64,000 nt of DNA from Megaustenia siamemsis (Eukaryota > Mollusca > Gastropoda > Stylommatophora > Ariophantidae). The notes below the pieces were generated by a model. The model saw only the letters and a list, made by a program, of their open reading frames with translations. It made no database searches and was not told the DNA's origin. This document shows, one piece after another, positions 13,601 to 25,600 of this stretch; the first letter of the stretch is position 1, and each line of letters begins with the position of its first letter. Made by a program: the position numbers and the translations under genes. The DNA is taken from NCBI GenBank assembly GCA_032433765.1, contig JAVIAB010000124.1:71039746-71103745 (forward strand), given 5' to 3'.

Positions 13601-16600
13601 TATAAAGGAGACTTGCCTTGCTATCGCAGAATTGCCTTAAATGGGATCACTGTAGTTGAAAACTTCTCCTCTTGTGTAAACTACACATTCACATCCAAGA
13701 GTGAATCAGTGAAGGTCACAAAATCATATTCTCTCTGTGGTTTTACTAACTACAAGGTCAGGTGGCTTCTGTTGGATTGGAATGATAACTTACCACCAAT
13801 GTGTGTCTATATGTTTGGAATTGGAGTCATCAACGATGGCCTAACATCATCAAGTGCAACGACGATCATCATTTTCGGGAGGACGAGAACTTCCATGGTA
13901 TATGGTGGATAGGCGGCAGGAACCATTGAAGGCTATGTCTGAAAAGTGTTCCTTGTTGCAGTTTCCTCATATTCCAAGTCCGCTTGTTGCAGGAGCTACT
14001 GAGTTAAGTGTTCTGTGCACACCGTGAGCTGTGTGTCTCATCCGTTTTGATCCTGTTTCGATATCCCACTTGTTTACGATGAATGATATCGTATGACAGG
14101 GAACATTTGGCTGTGTTCACTTTCTGCGCGGTTTCGCCTTATGTCTTTTGGCGTGTTCTGAGACTGCTACGATGGGGACTACAGTTACCTTTCTTTGTTT
14201 GGGAGATGTGTTAGTAATTCTGATGATTCCACTGGCACGGGCGGTTGAGCAATTATGGATTTTAATTCATTTGCAGTGATACCGGGGCCTTCCATAACCA
14301 ATAACCAATGTGGGAAGGGCACAGGACTTTGACAGCCATGAGTCCATGTCACTCATTCGAATGAAAGAAATGGGAGTTAAGATGGGCACAACCAGAAACA
14401 AGAAACTTAGTGGGTGTATAAGACTACATCAACTAACACAGAACTGGAGTCATCAGTCGCTGAACACTGCAAGACTTGCTGAGGAGGGAATCTGAACACC
14501 TATGGACATGTTTGGAGTGTAATGATGATGACCTATAAATAACTCAATAATATCAATTGGGTTTTATTGTGTTGGTTACTTAAACTAATATTCGATATGA
14601 GGATTCTACATGGAATTCAGATATCAGGAGGTTAATCTTGACTGGTGACAAGTAACAGATGGGAATCATTAGAGACAAAACAATATCAAGAAGGAAAGAG
14701 GTGACACTATACACATTTATTTTAAAGTGTTACAGTCTTATCGCTAGATCAACCAGTTCCCCTTTAATTTAAAAATATTGACAGATACATAAACACTTTG
14801 AGGATCCCAAATAATTAATTTAAAATGTGAAAAGATAAATAAGACTACAATGTTTTATAACAAATGTTCCCATACATTCACTTTTCATATGACCAAATAA
14901 CTGAAAACAATTATTTGTGGACTTTTGAGGTGCTACAATTTCTTAAAAAATAACAATGCTTAGAACTGAATGACTGAAATGGCTGTGTCTATAACTGTAT
15001 TCAGCCCAGTCTTTTAAAGTTGTGTTATAAACAGGTAACAGGGTAAATCAATAAGTAAAGTACCTTTTCTTTCATGATGTCTAACTCATCCCGTAGTGAA
15101 CGTGTTGTTCTAACTTCTTGAACTAGCAAAGCATTCTGGGAAAATGATGAATTATGACACAGTTTTATTAATAAACAATGTTTTAAAAGACACAGTCTAG
15201 TATGGAATATGAATCTTGTTTAACAAATGTTAAGTATCACTCAAAATGTTTGCATCTTCAAAAGTTATGTCTTAAGTGTAACTATTGAATAAAAAATTCA
15301 GAAAAATTTGAACAAACACTGAAATATAATTTTACAGTAACTAAATTCACTACCTCACTCTTTAGTTGAGCACAAGATGCCAAACTTTCCTGAAATTCCT
15401 CTTTCAAATCAGATAAACACTCTTGTCTGTCTTCTCTAAAAGAAAGGAGACAAAATATTAAAACATATAAAATTAATAATATTCTGTGTGAAATAAGATA
15501 GTTGTAATTAATAAAAATATGATGTGCAAAAGATGCTGATGGGCATTTTTACAGGAGAACCTGTTAAGAACAAAGCAATAAAATACAACATCAAGATGGA
15601 GCCACAGTAGCTCACTAACTAGTGAATTGGACTACTAAGCACAAGAGGATAGATTTGTTCCTGATTGATGGCTACTGGGTTCCATCCATCCACTCACTCA
15701 CCCATATATCTAATGTCAATCCTTTTGAGCCAAAGAGGGCACAGAAATTCTAGACTTCGACATGACAATCTTTGTTATTAATTGTCATACTTTGCAAAAC
15801 TCATTCACTGTATCTTGCCATACGTCTCTGCTCTGGGTGAGTCTCTCAACTTCAGCTAAGGAGCTGATGTTTACTGTTGCTGTTCTTGCCACATTGTTTC
15901 TTTTAGTGTTCTCTAGGGCGACTTATTTTTCTAATGCCACAGTTTCCCATTTGAGGGCTTGCTTTGGGATTCTCATGTCATCTCATCACATGGCTAACTT
16001 AGGTCCACCTTCTTCTCTTGATTATAGATGATATTGGGAGCATTGTCATGTCTTTTAAATACTACTAGGATTACCCAGTTCTAAATGGTTACCAGATTTT
16101 TCTAGAGAAATAGTTTGATTTGGCATTATACTGACTACATTATGCATTAAATATGATACTAGTTCTCCATTTGCTTTAAGGCATGGAGGGTAACTTTTAT
16201 TTGTTTACTAACATCAAGTGAGGACACAAAATCACAACTGGCTGAACATTTTTTTAAAATCCTTAATTCCCCACTCCAAGACAATTGTCTTACTTTGTAG
16301 CAGATATTCCAGATTCACAATTAGATAGCACTTTGAATAATTTCACTTTGAGTAAAGTAGAAGAGTTAAACAAATTGGGGAAAAAGGAATCAGCTGACCC
16401 TAATATATTATGTAAAGTCATTATTAACAGAACTAAGATATGGTAGACAGTTATGTAGGAAGAGCAAGCAGGATTAAGAAAAAGGAGAAGCCACTTTGAT
16501 CAAATTTTTACCCTAACAATTATGCTAGAGGAGTATGTCAAAATGCAAAAACATCCTGTTCTAGACTTCTATGACCAAAAAGGCTTCCAATAGTTGATAC

Positions 16601-19600
16601 AAAACCGCATGGAATATCTTGAGGCAATATGGAATACCATCAAAAACCATTAATATCACAAAAGATTTTGATAATTGAACCCTGTACGGTTTGCATAGAA
16701 GATTGACTAAGTGGATGGTTCCAGCTTCAATCGTGGGTGTAACAATGATGTATTCTGTCCCTTTTTCTTTGGAAATGACATTAAATTCATAATGCAGAAA
16801 TACTTAACAGAAAAATATGCATTGATAAAGGAACACAAGTAGATGACCTTGATTTTGTGGAAGACGTAGACCTTACCAACCATGAAAAGATGAGCAAATT
16901 ACTCAGAAATTAAAAGTATCAATGGAAGGAAAATGAAGGGAAGAAGCAGATCACGCCATATATCTAAGAAGATGCATAGATGAAGGAGACACAAAACCAA
17001 AATAGCAACGGCAGGAATGGCTTTCTAAAATCTTGAAAAAATATGGAAGGAAAAAAATCTTAAGCACAAAAATTAAGTTTAAGATACTCAACTCAAATGT
17101 GTTATCTACGCTTTAAATTTCTTCTTCTTCCCTTCCTCATTTGCCTTTCGGCGTCGAAGGGAGATATAATTTGCGGTCTTTTGCTCCTCTGTTTTGCAGC
17201 TGTTATGTTTCCTAGTGTTTCTAATATTCTGTCAATCCATCTTTTTCATGGTTGGCCCATGAGTCTGGTGTTTTCACAAAGTTTACTGAAGGCTCGTTGT
17301 ATTGTGATCTTTCTGTCTTGTCATGTGCCAAACCATTTTATCTGTTGTTTCTTTATATATTCTATGGCGGGAGTTATTCTAAGCTTTTTTTTCTCAGTTC
17401 TTCATTTCTGATCTTATCGCTCATGCTGTTTCCTATCATTCGTCTATCATGTTTCATCTCAGTATAGGTTACTTTTCTTGTTGTTCTTGCATCCAGGGTC
17501 AAGGTCTGGCATTGGTAGCACAACATTGGAATTAAGATTGTATTGTAGAGTGCCCGCTTTGCCTCTAGAGTTATTTCCTTTTTGGACAATAGCCGTGATA
17601 ATGAATAGTGGTCCAATGATTTGGAAGCTTTGTTCCATCTTGAGTCTATTTCTGCTGTTTGAGAATTGTCATTTGTCACTAGACTTCCTAGGTATTTAAA
17701 TTCCTCTACTTGTTTCAGTTGTCTGCCGTCTATAGTTATGCTGATATGCTGTTTCTTTTTTGCAATATTCATGACTTCTGCTTTGTTGATGTTGAATTTC
17801 ATGTTGTATTTTGTGTCTGTGCTGTTGAGTATATTTAAGTGTTCTTGTAGGTCTTCCATTTTTCCATGTATTAGTGCCTGATAATCTGTGAATAGAAGCT
17901 CATTAATCTCCTCTGTCTCTGATGGGTTGGCTAACTTGCATATATAATCCATGTATGTAATAAACAGACTGGGGGATAGTACGCACCCTGTCTTACACCT
18001 GATTTAACTTCGCAGTGGTCAGTGTTCTGACTGTGCAGCAGCAGTTGATGTAGAGACTTTTAATTAGGTTGGTTAGATGTTGGTCTACTCCATTTGCTGT
18101 TAATATCTCCCACAGTTGTTCTCTGTTTACTTGGTCGAATGCTTTTTCCTGGTCAATGAAAGCTATGTAACATTTTGATTGTATTCTGTCGTCTTTTCTG
18201 CTAGCTGTTTTAAAGTGAATAAAGCGTCAGTACATTCTCTGTTTTTTCAGAACCCCATTTGAGAATCGCTTAACTGTAATTCTATTATTGGTCCCAACCT
18301 TTTTTCCACAATTTTGGCGTATAACTTTCCTTCATGCTTCATGACTGAGAAGCGATATACCTTTATATTGATTGCTATCTTTATTTTTCCATATTGGTAC
18401 GATGATTGCCTGCTGCCAGTCTTCTGGGGCTTTTTGTTGGTGCCATGATATATTGAATATTCTGTTTACCCATGTAATTTCTGTTTCTCCTGCCAATGCT
18501 ATTATTTCTATTGGTATGTTGTCTTCTTTGATCAAAATTTGAACTTTTTTTCTGAACTAAGACATATTTTTCTTGGTTCTTATTGTCCTCTAATTGCTTC
18601 ATTCCATCATGGGGCACTTTCCTTCTTTTGTCTTTAGTTTCGTTCCACATACAGTTTTTGAGATGTTGATTACTGTTTTCTTAAACTAATTCCACTCTTT
18701 CTCTACTGTGCTTACTTCATTAGGGAGTTTTAAAAATTCATCTGTTAGTTTTTTTTTAGAGTTTTTCTTGATCTTTTAATTCTTTCCTCTTTATTGTCTG
18801 CTCTTTTTGCATTTTTGTTTGTTTACATATCTTCTCTTTGTTTTTGACTGTCTGGGTGTAATCATGACCAATTTATTTTCCATGTCGTCTGTAATGTAGG
18901 GATAGCTCTGCTGCAAGTTACTCTTTTCTTGTTAGTATAAAATCTATCTGATTTCTGCATGTTGTGTCATTCCAAGATACCAGGTGTAGTTCGTGTGTGT
19001 TTCCTTTATCTGTTGTCCTTTTACTTTGTCATTTCTTCTGTAAGTTCAACTTCTTTGTATTTTTTACTCTGCATATATTGATGGTTGCTACTTTATTTGT
19101 GTGGTCTATCTCCACTTTTCTACTTTTCTTCAGTGTTTTCTTTGAAGCATAAAACGTTTATCCCTTACTGACCTGCTGAATCTGTCATAAGTTAATGGCT
19201 TAACTTAAAAATAAATGTTGCTTGGTAGCCCAGAGGTGTTTCCCCACATGCTTGATGCTCACATGCCTGATCTTTTTCAGTATAACTATAAATTTTTGTA
19301 TGGTTACATTTTAAAAGTACTTATCTGATCTTGTCCTCCTTCTTGAAAAGTACACTTTAAACAACTTTTTAAAAAAAATATATATCCGTCAGAAACACTT
19401 TTTCTGTCACTTTTATCATATAATCCACACTACAAAGTTAAAGCAAACTGCCATATTGGACAACTGAAATTGGATATATGTTTATGGCTTTATATATGTC
19501 TAAGGAAAAAATAAGGAAGATACTACGCAATCCATTTTTGACAACAGAAACAAGAAAAAGAGTTCTTAAATATTATGTATGAGCCAGTCTTAACATATGG

Positions 19601-22600
19601 ATGTGAATCATGGACAATAGGACAACAGAGAAATCACTGGAGTCTGTAGAAATGTGGTTTTACAGAAGAATGTTGAGAATACCATGGACAGCTAGAAGAG
19701 TAATGAAAACGTTCTGAAAGAGGTCAAAGCAAAAAGAGAGCTAATTTCCAATATTAGGAAGAAACAATCATCATTTTTGGCCATGTAATGAGAAGAGAAC
19801 AACTGGAATATATTGTAACAACTCGAAAAATTGAGGGACGAAGAGATAGAGGAAAGCAAAGAGAAAAGATACCAGACAGCTTAAGAGAATGGCTTGGCAG
19901 AAAGTCAACAACAGAAATGATAAATAACTGCCGAGATCAAAAGTTGTGGAGAGACATGATCACCTATGCCAGCAGGCCCGGTACTTGATGATGATATGTC
20001 TAAGAAAAATACTTTGTATACAATGAAATGAATTCAAGACTAGTGCAGAAACAAGAGAAATGGCCATGCAACCAATAATTTCATCTACAATAAAGAGAAG
20101 AAGGTTGGCATATGCAATAATTTCATCTACAATAAAGAGAAGAAGGTTGGCATATGCAATAATTTCATCTACAATAAAGAGAAGAAGGTTGGCATATGCA
20201 ATAATTTCATCTACAATAAAGAGAAGAAAGTTGGCATATGCCAGCTTTGTGATGAAAAGAAATATGAGAGACACAAAGCAAGTCATATAGTGGAAAACAG
20301 GACAAAATTAAAAAGAAGCCAATCTTGAGAGACACTAAGAAAGACATTGATTAGAAAGCCAAGTACAGCCGGCGCTAAACCTCATAGTGAGATTGAGAAT
20401 TTTTTTTTCTTAAGACTCCCCATGCGACTTATGGGGAGGTAAACTGCAAGCTCTAAATATGGCTGTGTGCATGCACGTGTGTGGGGGGTCCAATAAGTAA
20501 GACATCAGCCTCTGATGTCTAGCCCTCTTGGAAAACTGTAAAAAACCGTAGATCCCGTGTGCATGCACGTGTGTGTGGGGGGTCCAATAAGTAAGACATC
20601 AGCCTCTGATGTCTAGCCCTCTTGGAAAACTGTAAAAAAACTGTAGGTCCCGTGTGCATGTGGGGTCCAATAAGTAAGACATCAGCCTCTGATGTCTAGC
20701 CCTCTTGGAAAACTGTAAAAAAACCGTAGATCCCGTGTGCATGCACGTGTGTGGGGGGGTCCAATAAGTAAGACATCAGCCTCTGATGTCTAGCCCTCTT
20801 GGAAAACTGTAAAAAAACCGTAGATCTCGTGTGCATGCACGTGTGTGTGTGTGGGTCCAATAAGTAAGACATCAGCCTCTGATGTCTAGCCCTCTTGGAA
20901 AACTGTAAAAAAACCGTAGATCCCGTGTGCATGCACGTGTGTGGGGGGTCCAATAAGTAAGACATCAGCCTCTGATGTCTAGCCCTCTTGGAAAACTGTA
21001 AAAAAAACCGTAGATCTCGTGTGCATGCACGTGTGTGTGTGTGGGGTCCAATAAGTAAGACATCAGCCTCTGATGTCTAGCCCTCTTGGAAAACTGTAAA
21101 AAAAACCGTAGGTCCCGTGTGCATGCACGTGTGTGTGGGGGTCCAATAAGTAAGACATCAGCCTCTGATGTCTAACCTCTTGGAAAACTGTAAAAAACCG
21201 TAGGTCCCGTGTGCATGCACATGTGTGGGGGGTCCAATAAGTAAGACATCAGCCTCTGATGTCTAGCCCTCTTGGAAAACTGTAAAAAAACCGTAGATCT
21301 CGTGTGCATGCACGTGTGTGTGTGTAGGGTCCAATAAGTAAGACATCAGCCTCTGATGTCTAGCCCTCTTGGAAAACTGTAAAAAAACCGTAGATCCCAT
21401 GTGCATGCACGTGTGTGGGGGTCCAATAAGTAAGACATCAGCCTCTGATGTCTAACCTCTTGGAAAACTGTAAAAAACCGTAGGTCCCGTGTGCATGCAC
21501 ATGTGTGGGGGGTCCAATAAGTAAGACATCAGCCTCTGATGTCTAGCCCTCTTGGAAAACTGTAAAAAACCGTAGGTCCCGTGTGCATGCACGTGTGTGT
21601 GGGGGGTCCAATAAGTAAGACATCAGCCTCTGATGTCTAGCCCTCTTGGAAAACTGTAAAAAAAACCGTAGATCCCGTGTGCATGCACGTGTGTGGGGGG
21701 TCCAATAAGTAAGACATCAGCCTCTGATGTCTAACCTCTTGGAAAACTGTAAAAAACCGTAGGTCCCGTGTGCATGCACGTGTGTGGGGGGGTCCAATAA
21801 GTAAGACATCAGCCTCTGATGTCTAGCCCTCTTGGAAAACTGTAAAAAACCGTAGGTCCCGTGTGCATGCACGTGTGTGGGGGGGTCCAATAAGTAAGAC
21901 ATCAGCCTCTGATGTCTAGCCCTCTTGGAAAACTGTAAAAAACCGTAGGTCCCGTGTGCATGCACGTGTGTGTGGGGGGTCCAATAAGTAAGACATCAGC
22001 CTCTGATGTCTAGCCCTCTTGGAAAACTGTAAAAAACTGTAGGTCCCGTGTGCAATCAGCGCACATTAAAAATACTTTGGCAGTTGGAAATAAAAAAAAT
22101 AGTAAGCCAAAAATTGCTGCTCAGGAAAAAGTTAATAGGAAAAAAATCAAACAAAAATGTTAAAACTCTCTGCAATAAAAATATGAAAGTCATAGAATAT
22201 CTGCCTGTATGGCGGGGGACACTTGAGGATGGCTGCCAGTACGAGAAATATGAAAAAGTGATATTCACGCAAAATTCAGTTCCTCAGGGTTCACTTGAGA
22301 CATAAGGCTGGCGAACGCAAACAAACAACAACATATGGCTGTACTTTAATGATGATGAATTAAATGAACAAAAATATTACATCTCTTTTCTTCATTTTTT
22401 AAAATAAAACCTCTGAAATATTTATTTTTGTCAATTGAGCATCTGTTCTTTCAAAATAAAATAAAAGTGTTTTATGTATAAAAATGTATGTGATTGGTAA
22501 GATCTTTGCATAATGCATTTATTAAATCAAATGGTTAGTGGTCATTTATGAATGCAAATGAAGTTTGTGATTCAAGTCTGAACAACATGGCTGACTTACA

Positions 22601-25600
22601 ATTGTTGCCGTAGTTGTCGCAGATTTGCTTTGCACTCTGCAAGTTCCAATGCCATGTGATGCCTATCAGGTGATATCTGAGGAACATCAACAACAAGCCT
22701 ACCCTCAGCTTGAGACATGTAATAGTCACGTTCTTGTCCCAGCTCTGTTGCCAACTGAAATAAGGCAGGGAAAATTGTCAGTTTAGATAAATGTCAACTA
22801 AAAAAGTGTCTTAACTAAAACTATTCAATTTAATAATTTGGTGATACAATTATTAAGGCAATATGAAATTAGAATGGAAGCATGATTGTGACTAGAAAAG
22901 AAAAGGAAGCTAAATCTACATTGAGAACAACAAATTAATGCAAACAGACTAAATATTTATAAAGTATTGCATCATCCAGTGAGAAATAAAAAAAGAAATT
23001 GACAACAGATGCAGCAAAGCAAAACCAAATGAAAGGACAATTGGCCTCAATATTAAAGAACAAACATGTAAAAATCTAACACAAAGAGCACACTGTATCA
23101 AACACATTATTTCCTTCCAATATTCTGCTATCAGTACCAAACTTGGACAATAATAACAAACAAAATAGAAAAATCACCACCTCAGAAATGAGATGCCTAA
23201 GGATAACACTAAATGTAACAAGAAAAGACAAAATCAGATATGGAGATAAAAAGAAATGAGTTGAAACAACACCAGTACTGGATCATTTTAAGAAATTACA
23301 ATCCTAAAGTTAAGATCACCATCAGCAGCATTCCCCAGTTTGTCTTAAACATGGAGGAGAAAAGATAGACCTAAGGAATTAAATAAGCGACATCATGATG
23401 AGCATCATGTAGGAAACACACATTGCAATGACTCCATTTTCCCTAAATGTTGGAAGGGAAATGAGGTAAAGGTTAGTAGTGTAAAATTACTGACACAAAA
23501 TAAAAAAAGAGAAATAGAGAGAGACTAGAGAATTAAAAGAAAGAGAAAGGAAGCAACACAAGAGAGAACGAAGTAAAGGTCAAAGTAAGAAAAATAGATT
23601 TGTCACTTGCTTTGAAAGTCCAATTAGTGACCAATGATACTTCTCCTGCAGGAAACCCTTACACCAAAGCACACAGTGGTCTGTATAGAAATCTATTTCG
23701 CCAGAAGAGACTGTAAGCAGCTGTAATGATTTCTAACTCCAGAACGAGTGATAACTGTGAATGACAAAACACTTCAGGCATTTCACTTTGGTGCACACAT
23801 ATCTTATATATATCAAGTATAAAGAAACAAAGGTAAATGTGCATGACACAAGTATACACAATATTCTTTCCACACCAATGAACTCACTAAGACTGATACT
23901 TCTTAATCTTGAATGAGCAGAGAGTTTAGGGAAAGAGAAGATTAATGAATAATGAGTTCTCATCAAGTGTAATTGTAACAGTGGAGGAGGAGAGAGTATA
24001 GAAATGGAAGATAAGGGAGTATAGAAATGAAGGAGTAAACAGAAGAGTAAGATAAAGAGGAGAGAGAGAAAGACTTTAAGACGAAGCCATGAGGGAAAAT
24101 AAATAGAGGACAGGTTAGAATGCACCAGGTCCGGAAGTGAGGGGGCAGATAGGCGAGACAAAGAGATAGGTCAAGGAGGAAAAAAAGAAAAAAACACGGA
24201 GACGAGGTCGCTAAAGAGGATGGGTCAGCAGAAACATGTGCGGAGTATCAAGGCCATCTTCAAGAAGTGAACGAACAAAGAGATGTGTAGGTGGAAAAGG
24301 AGAAAATCAAGAAATAAACAGACCATAGAACAAGGTCAAGGGAAAAAGACAATAAGACATGGTCAGGACAAAAATGAGATTATGGATCAAAATTCATGTG
24401 CAAAACATGGAAGACCATGTCCATGAGTGGGTGGATAGACAGATGTGTGGGAGGTCGGTTCTGATTGGCCGACAAGAACAAATTTAAGGGATAGACACAT
24501 AACAATTGGGAGGAGCATTTATTCAAGATTTAGCACTTGAACGAGACACTCGGAGAATGTAGTCACAGGAGCACACGCACTCCTTAGGAGCCAGTCGGGC
24601 CATAGAGAGGCTAACACCAGCCTAATAGAGTTAGAAGTAATGTAGATGAGTTGTGAGTTAGAATAGTCCAAAGGACTTAGGATATTATGACAATTAGGAA
24701 GATTCACACGGAAGAATTGAGGGAGAGCATTTTATTCAAGATTCAGCACTTGAACGAGACACTCGGAAAATATAGTAGAAATAGGAAGCAGGCAGGATTC
24801 AAATGGAGTTAGTCACGTGAAAAAGCACGGAACCTGGAAATGTAGATCTTATAGCAGAGACCGATAGAATTAGAGAGGATGGGACATTTGATGGGAATGG
24901 CCCGTATATAGTTAGACATAAGTATGAATGCAGTCAGAGATAGGTGTTAGGGCGAGAGAGTAGTAAATGATAGAGTGTGTTTCAATGTGGCCCTGACAAT
25001 TATATATGTAATAAGGGTCAGAGTGTCATGAATAAAAGCCAGCTGACTGACCATCTGAAACAGGGAATAAAAGGGTGTGTGTGTGAAACGGCTTGTAGCA
25101 GAGTGATAAGTGAAACAGAGTATAAAGAAAAGAGGGTTTGGCTGAAACAGGCTATATTAGTGATAAAGTAGGGAATTAGTAAACACAAAGGGGAGATAAT
25201 GAGAGCTGTAGGAGAAGTGGCCAAATAAGCGTGAATTGGGTGAACTGTTATAAGAGAAGTGGCCAAATAAGCGTGAATTGGGTGAACTGTTTTAAGGGAA
25301 GTGGGGAAACGAGGTAGAACGGAGAAACGGAGGTAAATTTTAGTTAGTTGCATTCGAGCAGTGGTCCAGTGCGGACGTCTGAAGAAATTCGGTCGATACC
25401 GTGGACTAGGAGAGGGTAGTTTAATAGACGAAAAGTTAAGTTAAGTCTAGGGCGACAGCCAGATAGTTTAGTTGTAAGAATTCCAGGATGTGTGTATGCC
25501 AATTAGTGAAGTGTCTAGGCTAGATTATTAGGGTAGACTAGTTGTTGATTGCAGAAGACAAGGTTAGTGTTACGTTATCTGCAAGAAAGCTGATTATGAA

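Larger units (their letters stand above)
12251..14312. mobile_element. Foldback element with ~420-bp inverted arms and a captured gene fragment
   Basis: The left arm is 12251-12673 and the right arm 13889-14312; read as inverted repeats they are roughly 93-95% alike by eye over their whole length. Outer ends are GGTTATTTGGTTATGG and its complement. The 1.2-kb interior has no transposase. It carries the ORF at 13016-13912 and a perfect TGACGTCA at 12728-12735. A further arm copy lies at 2478-2706 and a short look-alike of the tip at 37831-37875, so the arms belong to a dispersed repeat family. I do not recognise the family. Confidence 0.85.

Noticed and set aside
18072..18260. A host exon with a FDQVNREQ-like reading on the minus strand
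   Set aside because: It is the RT palm region of the family D LINE and lines up with its neighbours.
20696..21965. Minus-strand ORFs with the HAHGTYGFLQFSKRARHQR repeat
   Set aside because: Translation of the satellite; composition and frame depend on unit length only.
20450..22055. CRISPR-like look of regularly spaced repeats
   Set aside because: The whole ~93-bp unit repeats, with no unique spacers and no cas genes, in a eukaryotic intron.
22048..22305. 85-codon plus-strand ORF after the satellite
   Set aside because: No family motif, and its end lies in a SINE-like repeat.
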